Shown here: piece by piece, positions 1 to 6,252 of the stretch
Layout: every line of letters starts with the position of its first letter
How positions within the stretch are numbered: the first letter of the stretch is position 1
From: an uncultured Clostridia bacterium
GTDB lineage: Bacteria; Bacillota_A; Clostridia; Oscillospirales; Oscillospiraceae
Direction of reading: 5' to 3'
Assembly (NCBI GenBank): GCA_949289625.1
Contig: CASEPH010000377.1
Location: forward strand, 1-10,800
DNA length: 10,800 bases
Made by a program: the position numbers and the translations under genes
The notes under the pieces: generated by a model
Told to the model about the DNA's origin: nothing
What the model saw: only the letters and a program-made list of their open reading frames with translations
Databases searched by the model: none

Positions 1-1
1 T

Positions 2-1339
2 GATGTGAACAATGAACTGCTGCGCCGTCTGCTCCAGGCCAACAGCGATCTGACAGACTGGCTCATTGATGCCGGGGAGCTGCAAAAGGGCTTTACCTGG
101 GGGCCGGGGCGGATGGGCACCCCGGATGTGGTGTTTACCGCCTATGATGCCTGCGAATTCAACAAGGTGCGGAGCGATCCCTCCTGTGGACCCGGCGATT
201 CCGGCTGGTATATTACAAACCTGCTGACCGACATGTGCAAACGCCGGGGCGGTGAAGTGCTGTTCAATACCCGTGCCGTGAAACTGCTGCAGGATGAAAA
301 CGGCAAGGTGGTGGGCGCATTGGCCCAGGATCCCGGCGGAGAAATTGAGATCCATGCGGGAGCCGTGATCGTGGCTTCAGGCGCTTTTACGAGAAACAGG
401 GAGATCATGGCCAAGATGCAGCCGCTGTTTTATCAGGACGAGGGCAAGGAGCCGGTCCATGTCTATACCTGCGCCACCTGTACTGGCGACGGTATAACCA
501 TGTGCGAAGAATTGGGAGCCCACATCGACTATGTCAATAAGCGTGCCTGCATGTTCGGTCCCATGCACCATCCCATGACCTGTGCTGTGGTGGCCATGCT
601 GCGGAACGGATCTACGGTTTCTGTGGATAAGTTCGGGAATCCCATTACAGAGATGGGTGGCATGTCGGAAATCGGTATGCTGGCCAGCAAGCCGGGCTGG
701 ATGTGCTGGCAGATCATGGACCAGCAGGCCATCGAGGAGACAGTCGCCTCCGGGCAGGCCAGCTCCGATCCGGACCAGGTTCGGGCCTTCTCTCACTGGG
801 AGCGGGATCTGAACGCAGAGCTGCGGGACGGTACCGTGGTGAAGGCGGAATCTCCAGAGGAACTGGCAGAGAAACTGGGCTTTGACAAAAAGGTATTTTG
901 TGATTTCATCGCCAAGCACAATGCGGATGTACGGAACGGAACGCTGCCGAATCCCTTTGGGCCTCCTCCCGGAGATGACGGCGAAGGACCCATGGTGCCG
1001 CCACCCGGCGGAGATGACGAGGACAACTTCATGGGTGGCATGATGATGGAGATGCCTCCTGCCCACGAGCTGCACGGAACCTTGTATGCGGTGTTCATGA
1101 AGATGTTCCATGAAAACGCCATCGGCGGCATGACCATTGACGAGAACACCAATGTAATTCGTGCGGCGGATCGGAAACCCATTGAGGGACTGTATGCCGC
1201 AGGCGATACCTGCCGGGGCATCATGATTCCGGGAGACTTGGGGGTTCAGTACGTGGAGGGTGTGCTCTCCGCCATGACCTCGGCCATGTGTACCGGTTAT
1301 CTGGCGGCGGAGAAGGCCATAAAGTATTTGGATAGATAA
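2..1339 (+). CDS. FAD-dependent oxidoreductase, fumarate reductase flavoprotein-like, 5' end missing
   Basis: This is the C-terminal 445 residues of a flavoprotein of the FAD_binding_2 (fumarate reductase/succinate dehydrogenase flavoprotein) family. The reading frame is open to the left edge. By comparison with the complete paralogue at 3388-5010, about 120 residues including the N-terminal GxGxxG dinucleotide fold are missing. Counting from the codon at position 5, visible family features are VIVASGAF at 121-128, the GDGI motif at 161-164 followed by the ELGA helix, and the C-terminal FAD segment EGLYAAGDT at 394-402. The usual HHTMGG and HG-NR-GG substrate motifs are not present; the matching stretches read HENAIGG and CRGIMIPGDLGVQ. 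A Pro/Gly/Asp/Met-rich stretch (319-351) and a CATC pair of cysteines (156-159) are unusual. It is likely a cytoplasmic reductase or dehydrogenase; the substrate is unknown. A steroid, bile acid or aromatic enoate is possible, as in other members of the family. Confidence 0.9.
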   Translation, partial: DVNNELLRRLLQANSDLTDWLIDAGELQKGFTWGPGRMGTPDVVFTAYDACEFNKVRSDPSCGPGDSGWYITNLLTDMCKRRGGEVLFNTRAVKLLQDENGKVVGALAQDPGGEIEIHAGAVIVASGAFTRNREIMAKMQPLFYQDEGKEPVHVYTCATCTGDGITMCEELGAHIDYVNKRACMFGPMHHPMTCAVVAMLRNGSTVSVDKFGNPITEMGGMSEIGMLASKPGWMCWQIMDQQAIEETVASGQASSDPDQVRAFSHWERDLNAELRDGTVVKAESPEELAEKLGFDKKVFCDFIAKHNADVRNGTLPNPFGPPPGDDGEGPMVPPPGGDDEDNFMGGMMMEMPPAHELHGTLYAVFMKMFHENAIGGMTIDENTNVIRAADRKPIEGLYAAGDTCRGIMIPGDLGVQYVEGVLSAMTSAMCTGYLAAEKAIKYLDR

Positions 1340-1357
1340 GTCTAAAAGCTGAAATCG

Positions 1358-1394
1358 AGGGGCTCGCAGTACCGGATGGGTTCTGCGAGCCCCT
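1358..1394. terminator. Hairpin terminator between convergent genes (proximal to the flavoprotein gene)
   Basis: A perfect 12-base-pair inverted repeat (AGGGGCTCGCAG with its complement ending at 1394) has a 13-base loop and begins 18 bases after the stop codon of the left flavoprotein gene. Neither flank carries a long T-run, so it is a weak intrinsic terminator by textbook criteria. Its position between two convergent genes supports a terminator role on the plus strand and perhaps both strands. Confidence 0.65.
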
Positions 1395-1410
1395 GACTCT
1401 GTAGATACAA

Positions 1411-1440
1411 TGGCGGCAGACGGATTCCCGTCTGCCGCTA
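1411..1440. terminator. Hairpin terminator downstream of SBP1
   Basis: A near-perfect 13-base-pair stem (core GCGGCAGACGG at 1413-1423 pairing with 1428-1438, extended by a G-T and a T-A pair) has a 4-base loop. On the minus strand it begins 6 bases after the SBP1 stop codon, the normal place for its terminator. The following T-run is poor (CATTGTATCT). It lies back to back with the hairpin at 1358-1394. Confidence 0.7.
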
Positions 1441-1446
1441 AAATAG

Positions 1447-3159
1447 TTAGTCTTCCAGGTAACGCTGATAGGCAGCTTCGTAAATGGCATCCATCTGTCC
1501 CAGGCTGCCCGCCTCCAGATCTGCGATGAGATCACGGTAGCCCTGCTCGGTCATGTCTCCCACGACGACCTTGGAAGCGGCCTCGGTCACAGCGGTGAGT
1601 ACGTCGCCCGCCAGAGCAAAGTATTCTGTGGTCTCATCTGTAGTAAGCTTGACTTCTGTCGGAATGGTCATGGTGTCATCGCCATACTCGGCAGTCCACA
1701 GCTCATAGGCGGCTACGGCTTCAGGCGCCAGCGTCATCTCCAGATAGCGTTGCTGTTGATCGGTGGGAAGCCACTGGTTGGGCGTGTAAAATACGGTGGC
1801 AATATCGAAGCTCATGCCGTCGGGATTGTTGGTCATAACGTCGGTCCACTGATAGGAGCCGTCAGCTTCCTTGGTGTAAGAGACGCCCTCAGCACCAAAG
1901 GCTACCAGATCCATGCCGGCGGGGGTGTAGCAGTAGTTCACGTACTGCATGGCGGCTTCTGGTGCGTCACAAGCGGTGGTGATGTAGAGCTTTCCGTTCA
2001 TGGCTACGGTCATAGGTGCAGTCACATGCACGTCGATGTCGGTCAGCGCAAAGGGAGCTGCCGCCCAGTTGGGATCGCTGCCGTTTTCACGGAAGGCAGG
2101 ATCTGTGTATTTGCAGTCATCCTGCCAGACGCCGCATTTGCCGGAGTAATAGGAGGATTCCCAGTTGCCATATTCCTTGCCGGTGTTCATAAAGTCCTCG
2201 TTGATGATGCCCTCGTTGTACAGGGAATTAAGGTAGTTGAGGTATTCCATAAAGCCTTCGGAGGCATAGGAGCAGATGAGCTCGTCGCCATTGGGTTCTA
2301 CCCGCTGATAGCCTACGCTGCGGAAGCCCATAAAGCTGGTGTTAAAGAAGGGGGTCAGACCGGAGTCGCACTCAAAGTTTACCAGCAGGGCGTTGCTGGC
2401 GCCGCACTCAGTTTTGAAAGCCCTGAGGACCTCGGTGAGTTCATCAAAATTCTTGGGAGCTTCCATGCCCAGCTGATCCAGCCAGTCCTGCCGGATCAAC
2501 AGTCCTTGAGAGACCCGTGCGATGGCACGACCGCAGAACTGAGATAGGGTCCCGTCGCTGTTATATACGCCGGTGGCAAAGGAAGGATCGGAATCCAGAA
2601 TTGCCTTGTAGTCAGGGGCGTTCTCTTCCAGCAAAGGGGCCATGTCAATGAGAATATCCTGCTCAATGGCGCCCATCAGATCGGCGTCATACTGGGCTAC
2701 GGTCTGGCTGAAGAAATCCGGTAGATCGCCGCCGGCCATCATCAGGTTCATTTTTTCGGAGTATGTGGATTCCGCCAGCATGGTAAAGTCAATGGATACG
2801 CCGGTGGCTTCCTCCATGGCATCATAGCAGGGAGTGGCGCTGTAGTCGTCGTTGCCCATGGCTTCGGCGGCGTTCATTCGGAGAACTGTCACCATGGAAA
2901 AGGTGTGGTCACCGGGACTGGGGTATTCCACAGAAGACGCTGTGGGCTCTTCTACGACAGAAGTTTCCACGGACGAATCCACGGGAGCAGCTGGCGATGG
3001 CGCCTCAGCGGGAGTCTCAGAAGCCGGGGCAGTTTCCTCTGTCACAGCTGCGGAAGCTGAGGTGCTGGATACTTCAGATGTGGTATCGTCACCGCAGGAA
3101 CACAGCAGTGCGGCCAGCATGGTCAAAGCCAATAGCATGGCCAACAATCTTTTTTTCAT
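1447..3159 (-). CDS. Extracellular solute-binding lipoprotein (SBP1), LplA/ABC family 1 type
   Basis: This 570-residue protein is a predicted surface lipoprotein that binds a small ligand for an ABC importer. The signal peptide has KKR, a hydrophobic core and a lipobox ending LCSC, giving lipid-modified Cys22. A Ser/Thr/Ala/Pro/Glu-rich spacer follows at 24-78. The binding domain then has DLPDFF (145-150), IRQDWLDQLG (222-231), an FGAEG loop (421-425) and a C-terminal helix ending AAYQRYLED, which match the long LplA/YtcQ-like solute-binding proteins whose known ligands are mostly oligosaccharides. The ATG at 3157-3159 was chosen because AGGAGG lies 7 bases upstream and the signal peptide starts there; a GTG at 3202-3204 would put 15 extra residues before it. 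No permease or ATPase gene is adjacent. It is transcribed from its own promoter at 3266-3318, leaving a leader of about 100 bases. SBP2 and SBP3 are paralogues. Confidence 0.93.
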   Translation of the reverse strand: MKKRLLAMLLALTMLAALLCSCGDDTTSEVSSTSASAAVTEETAPASETPAEAPSPAAPVDSSVETSVVEEPTASSVEYPSPGDHTFSMVTVLRMNAAEAMGNDDYSATPCYDAMEEATGVSIDFTMLAESTYSEKMNLMMAGGDLPDFFSQTVAQYDADLMGAIEQDILIDMAPLLEENAPDYKAILDSDPSFATGVYNSDGTLSQFCGRAIARVSQGLLIRQDWLDQLGMEAPKNFDELTEVLRAFKTECGASNALLVNFECDSGLTPFFNTSFMGFRSVGYQRVEPNGDELICSYASEGFMEYLNYLNSLYNEGIINEDFMNTGKEYGNWESSYYSGKCGVWQDDCKYTDPAFRENGSDPNWAAAPFALTDIDVHVTAPMTVAMNGKLYITTACDAPEAAMQYVNYCYTPAGMDLVAFGAEGVSYTKEADGSYQWTDVMTNNPDGMSFDIATVFYTPNQWLPTDQQQRYLEMTLAPEAVAAYELWTAEYGDDTMTIPTEVKLTTDETTEYFALAGDVLTAVTEAASKVVVGDMTEQGYRDLIADLEAGSLGQMDAIYEAAYQRYLED

Positions 3160-3166
3160 TTTCGTT

Positions 3167-3172
3167 CCTCCT
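3167..3172 (-). promoter_or_regulatory. Ribosome binding site that fixes the SBP1 start
   Basis: The minus strand reads AGGAGG followed by 7 bases and ATG. This places the start at 3159 rather than at the upstream in-frame GTG. A small inverted repeat, AGAAT-ACA-ATTCT (3173-3185), abuts the site on its 5' side. Confidence 0.9.
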
Positions 3173-3265
3173 AGAATTGTATTCTGGCAGACAGGAGACC
3201 TCACTTCCTATGTGCATAACGGAGGGGAATACGGCGAGGTGGTCAAGTCCGCCGGTTCTGTTTTT

Positions 3266-3318
3266 ATTCTAGCATGAAAAAATGTGCTGACCAATGCCAC
3301 TGATGTATGGGACCATAC
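3266..3318 (-). promoter_or_regulatory. SBP1 promoter with shared LysR-type operator (site A)
   Basis: On the minus strand, the -10 box TAGAAT (3266-3271) has a TGC extension, a 17-base spacer and the -35 box TTGGTC (3289-3294). Overlapping the -35 is GCATTGGT, preceded by 7 bases and TAC, giving a T-N11-A box (3295-3307). Just upstream is the palindrome GTATGG-N2-CCATAC (3305-3318). The same arrangement occurs at 6170-6221, 8067-8118 and 5061-5112. The -10 and -35 boxes are assigned by eye; the shared spacing strongly supports them. Confidence 0.8.
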
Positions 3319-3334
3319 CATTTGGGTAATAGAA

Positions 3335-3364
3335 ACCGGGCAAAAGCGGTTGCTTTTGCCCGGT
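3335..3364 (-). terminator. Rho-independent terminator of the complete flavoprotein gene
   Basis: A perfect 13-base-pair stem (ACCGGGCAAAAGC paired with its complement) has the 4-base loop GGTT (plus strand). On the minus strand it starts 23 bases after the flavoprotein stop and is followed by TTTCTATT. It separates the flavoprotein transcript from the SBP1 promoter that begins only 16 bases further on. Confidence 0.85.
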
Positions 3365-3387
3365 AAAACAAAATGCCTTTTAATGGA

Positions 3388-5010
3388 TTATTTCAGAAAA
3401 TCAATGGCGCTTTCGGCAGCAAGCCAGCCGCTGGCAAAGGCCCAGCTGAGGTCATTGATGATCTGTACTTTGTTGTTGCGGATATTGAGATAGCGGCCGG
3501 AGGAGAAGTCTCCGGGAACATAAAGCCCCTCAATGAGTCCGCCATCTTTTGCTGTGGCCTGGATATTTTCGTTGACCAGAACGCCGCCGAAGGCACCGTC
3601 CGTGCCCAATCCGCCGGACACAGCATAGTAGGGACCCTTGGTAAAGGGCAGCATCTCATCGGGGTCCTTGAAATACTCGCTGTCCACGCCGGCCTGGCAC
3701 ATGGCGTTGTAATTGGCGATGGTGGCCTTCAGGTTCTCCAGATGGATGCCCAGTTCCTGAGCCAGTGCCTCGATGGTATCTGCTCTTACGACGCTTTTGC
3801 CCATGCCCGGCATAGGTGGCATTCCACCTCCACGGGGAGAAAATGCCTTTTCCAGATCCGCTTCGATGTCCTCCGGATAAGACGGAGGTGCAGGGAAACA
3901 CCATTCATAAGTTTTTCCTGCCCGGAAGGCTTTGACGCAGGTGTCCAGCATGCCCTGATCGAAGATATAGAAGGACTGGAAGCCAGGCTGTTCCGCCAGA
4001 CGGTTGCCGGTTTCAAAGATGCCGCGACGTTTCTGGGTGCATTCATTGATCCAACGCTTTCCGTTCTTGTTGATCCAGAGGCAGCAGGGCTCTGCGGTCA
4101 TGGACATGAGCGTTTGGCTGGGGCACATACCCAGGGGGCCCATAAGCCGAATCTCAAAGCTATCATAGTCGATATAAGCACCCAAGCTTTCCGCAATGGC
4201 GATGGCGTCGCCGGTATAGGAGGGATGGGTATGACCACCGTTGCCCATGGGCATGTCGGCGATTTTGGGAACATATTTCTTTACCATTTCCGCGTTGCGA
4301 ATCCAGCTGCCGGTGGCTAAGATACAAGCTTTGGCGGTGATGGTATTTGTGCCGCCAGGGTCCGATGCGGTGACAGTATAGATGCCGTTTTCGTGGGTAA
4401 CAGTTTCCACGGCGGTATTGGAAAGCATGGTAACGCCATTCTTTTCACACAGGGCAATCATCCGCTTCATGACGTAGGCGCCACCCTTCCTCTCCTGCTT
4501 GAACGCGGGGATCTTGGGGCCGTCCGGACCGTCGAAGATGTAGGTGCCTTCCTTGTATAGTTCCTCCACGTTTTCGCCGGTGTCACAGAGAAAGTCGAAA
4601 AACGCTCCGGTGGCTTTGAAGGTGTTGTAGGCCAGCTTGGGATTTAGTTCCCAATAGGTTTCATCCATAACTTGGCGAAGAGCGGTCATGGTGTTGTCGG
4701 GAATGCCATGGTCCTTCTGCCAACGGCTGCCATAGACCCGCCAGTCTGCCGCGCCCATGGCGCCGCCGCCAAAATTACGGCGTTTTTCCACCAGTACGAC
4801 CTTCTTATCTGTGGTTTCGGATATTCTTGCGGCAGCAACCAAACCTGCTCCGCCTCCGCCCAGTACCACGATGTCGCAGTCATAGGAGACAGGCGGGTGC
4901 GGGGGAACGGCTGCCGGCTGCTGCTCCTCCACATGGGGAGGCATACCCTCCGCGGGCGGTTGTCCTTCTGTTGCTTCATGGGCTGCAATGGCCAAATCTT
5001 TGTCCTGCAT
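3388..5010 (-). CDS. FAD-dependent oxidoreductase, fumarate reductase flavoprotein-like
   Basis: This complete 540-residue flavoprotein of the FAD_binding_2 family is predicted to be cytoplasmic, with no Sec or Tat signal. A Pro/Glu/His-rich N-terminal tail (1-42) precedes the dinucleotide fold: DIVVLGGGGAGL (46-57) with acidic E75 closing the second strand, and GGGAMGA (81-87). Further landmarks are ILATGSW (230-236), TGDAIAIAESLGA (266-278), NKNGKRWINE (314-323) and the C-terminal GLYVPGDFSSGR (495-506). It has no FMN-binding domain, haem domain or iron-sulfur partner, so its electron donor is unknown. Where fumarate reductases have HHTMGG and HG-NR-GG, this protein has TDGAFGG (470-476) and SGRYLNIRNN, so fumarate is an unlikely substrate; another enoate, a steroid or an aromatic compound is possible. 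The start is supported by GGAGGT 4 bases upstream. It is divergent from LysR regulator 1, the usual arrangement for a LysR target. Confidence 0.93.
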   Translation of the reverse strand: MQDKDLAIAAHEATEGQPPAEGMPPHVEEQQPAAVPPHPPVSYDCDIVVLGGGGAGLVAAARISETTDKKVVLVEKRRNFGGGAMGAADWRVYGSRWQKDHGIPDNTMTALRQVMDETYWELNPKLAYNTFKATGAFFDFLCDTGENVEELYKEGTYIFDGPDGPKIPAFKQERKGGAYVMKRMIALCEKNGVTMLSNTAVETVTHENGIYTVTASDPGGTNTITAKACILATGSWIRNAEMVKKYVPKIADMPMGNGGHTHPSYTGDAIAIAESLGAYIDYDSFEIRLMGPLGMCPSQTLMSMTAEPCCLWINKNGKRWINECTQKRRGIFETGNRLAEQPGFQSFYIFDQGMLDTCVKAFRAGKTYEWCFPAPPSYPEDIEADLEKAFSPRGGGMPPMPGMGKSVVRADTIEALAQELGIHLENLKATIANYNAMCQAGVDSEYFKDPDEMLPFTKGPYYAVSGGLGTDGAFGGVLVNENIQATAKDGGLIEGLYVPGDFSSGRYLNIRNNKVQIINDLSWAFASGWLAAESAIDFLK

Positions 5011-5060
5011 AAGTACCTCCGATCTACCCTGGATGCTGCAAGCAGCAAGGGCTTTTTATC

Positions 5061-5112
5061 ATGGTAGCATTCATTTTTTGAAAAAACCAATGCTAAACCA
5101 GCATGGAAGTAT
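5061..5112 (-). promoter_or_regulatory. Flavoprotein promoter with shared LysR-type operator (site D)
   Basis: The minus strand carries a -10 box TACCAT (5061-5066) with a TGC extension, an 18-base spacer and a -35 box TTGGTT (5085-5090). GCATTGGT overlaps the -35 box and forms TGC-N7-GCA (5091-5103), a perfect T-N11-A LysR box. The outer half reads ATAC-N2-CCAT (5103-5112), where the other sites have ATGG or a near match. It sits in the divergent gap with LysR regulator 1, so one bound site could control both directions. Confidence 0.75.
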
Positions 5113-5135
5113 TACACAAAAGTTATGGTCAAGCC

Positions 5136-5162
5136 TTGTTGAAGGATGCAGAAATATATGAT
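5136..5162 (+). promoter_or_regulatory. Possible promoter of LysR regulator 1
   Basis: TTGTTG (5136-5141) and TATGAT (5157-5162) are candidate -35 and -10 boxes with a short 15-base spacer. Overlapping alternatives in the A/T-rich run at 5155-5167 give other spacings. The candidate starts about 24 bases beyond operator site D, which would allow autoregulation. Confidence 0.35.
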
Positions 5163-5187
5163 AAAATAAGATTACGTTGCAGGATAC

Positions 5188-5193
5188 AGGAGG
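5188..5193 (+). promoter_or_regulatory. Ribosome binding site that fixes the LysR regulator 1 start
   Basis: AGGAGG lies 7 bases before ATG 5201. It falls inside the extension that a TTG start at 5177 would require, which argues against that earlier start. Confidence 0.9.
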
Positions 5194-5200
5194 ATGCGGC

Positions 5201-6133
5201 ATGGAACTTAACCAACTGCACTATTTTGTAAAAGTGGCCAAAACAGAGAATATCACCAAAGCGGCCCAGGAGCTGTTCATTACGCAGCCTGCCCTGAGCC
5301 GAGTGATCCTGCGACTGGAGCAGGAGATGGGCACGACGCTGTTTGACCGGCACGGCGGCCGGGTCACGCTCAATGCCCATGGAAAAAAATTTCTTCAATA
5401 TGTAGAACCTGCATTGGAATCCATCAATGCGGGGGTGCACGCGGTCATTGACGAATTGGACGGTCAGGAGATCGTGATCCATAATTATTTGACAGCGGAT
5501 CTGTTTAAATCCATTGTGGAACGGTGCCAGGCAGAACTGCCGGATACGGTGTTCACAGTCAGCAATATCGGCAACGACGCGGAGGAGGAGAGTCTCCAGA
5601 ACACGGAACCAGATATTGTTATGCTGCCCACCAAGGATTTTCACTCTTTTGTGTTTCCTATGAGTTATATGGAGCGTTGGTGCGTGATCTATAACTGCAA
5701 ATACGCCTTTCACTCGGATTTTAACGGCAGATCCATCACCCTGGAGCAGCTGGCTCAGGAACCGGTTGTTTTCTCCGGTTCCCGCTTTGACCGGGCCTTT
5801 GTGGATTCCATTTTCGCAGAGGCGGGATTACGCCCCAAAATCATGGCATGCACGACGTTGGCGGAATCCAGTACCCAGATCAATCGCTGCAAAGCCGTCG
5901 GGTTTGTGCCAGCAAGCAATTTCCGCAGTCTCATCAAGAGCATTGACAGCATCCCGATTGCTGCGGCGGTGGTTTCGGATTCCCCTTGCCAGCGGATGCT
6001 GTACCTGGGCAGAAACCCCAAATTCCTCTCCAATGCCGACGAATACAAGGTGTTGGAGACCATCAAAAACTATCTTTCCAAGGAATACGCGGAAACAGAT
6101 GCCTTTTTTGAGTCGTATTTTGGTCAATCCTGA
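5201..6133 (+). CDS. LysR-type transcriptional regulator 1
   Basis: This 310-residue protein has the standard LysR length. The N-terminal winged helix-turn-helix is clear: MELNQLHYFVKVAK, then ITKAAQELFITQPALSR (18-34), a recognition helix, and LFDR (47-50). A linker helix contains SINAGVHAV (74-82), and the rest forms the effector-binding domain, which shares landmarks with regulator 2: PDI---P--DF, WC-IY, QL-QEP, INRC-A-G, and P-FL-NA near the end. ATG 5201 was chosen because AGGAGG lies 7 bases upstream and the family's N-terminus begins there; a TTG at 5177 would add 8 unmatched residues. It is divergent from the complete flavoprotein gene and 119 bases upstream of SBP2. Both neighbours carry T-N11-A boxes, so it probably regulates them in response to a substrate. 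No clear terminator follows it; read-through into SBP2 is possible. Confidence 0.96.
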   Translation: MELNQLHYFVKVAKTENITKAAQELFITQPALSRVILRLEQEMGTTLFDRHGGRVTLNAHGKKFLQYVEPALESINAGVHAVIDELDGQEIVIHNYLTADLFKSIVERCQAELPDTVFTVSNIGNDAEEESLQNTEPDIVMLPTKDFHSFVFPMSYMERWCVIYNCKYAFHSDFNGRSITLEQLAQEPVVFSGSRFDRAFVDSIFAEAGLRPKIMACTTLAESSTQINRCKAVGFVPASNFRSLIKSIDSIPIAAAVVSDSPCQRMLYLGRNPKFLSNADEYKVLETIKNYLSKEYAETDAFFESYFGQS

Positions 6134-6168
6134 CAGTGATCGGAGTCTGGAACGTATTCCCTTGGTGA

Positions 6169-6221
6169 TATGGGACCATACCGCTTTGGCATTGGTACGG
6201 AGCATCCTTCTGTGATATGCT
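6169..6221 (+). promoter_or_regulatory. SBP2 promoter with shared LysR-type operator (site B)
   Basis: TATGG-N2-CCATA (6169-6180) overlaps TAC-N7-GCA (6179-6191), a T-N11-A LysR box, which runs into GCATTGGT and the -35 box TTGGTA (6192-6197). The -10 box TATGCT (6216-6221) follows an 18-base spacer and has a TGA extension. The 14-mer TATGGGACCATACC (6169-6182) is repeated exactly on the plus strand at 3306-3319 in site A. The predicted leader is about 25 bases. Confidence 0.8.
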
Positions 6222-6252
6222 TTTTTTAAAGTAAGACAAGGAGGATGAGGCA

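Noticed and set aside
5..7. GTG as the start codon of the left flavoprotein gene
   Set aside because: The frame stays open to the window edge, no ribosome binding site is visible, and a start here would delete the FAD dinucleotide fold; the gene is simply cut by the window.
1340..1446. Small RNA or attachment site in the convergent gap with two hairpins
   Set aside because: The hairpins are fully explained as terminators of the two convergent genes; no promoter or integrase context is visible.
3202..3204. Upstream in-frame GTG start for SBP1
   Set aside because: It would put 15 residues in front of a textbook lipoprotein signal peptide, and the AGGAGG site serves the ATG at 3157-3159.
5177..5179. 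TTG start for LysR regulator 1
   Set aside because: It adds residues that do not match the LysR family N-terminus and would translate through the AGGAGG site of ATG 5201.
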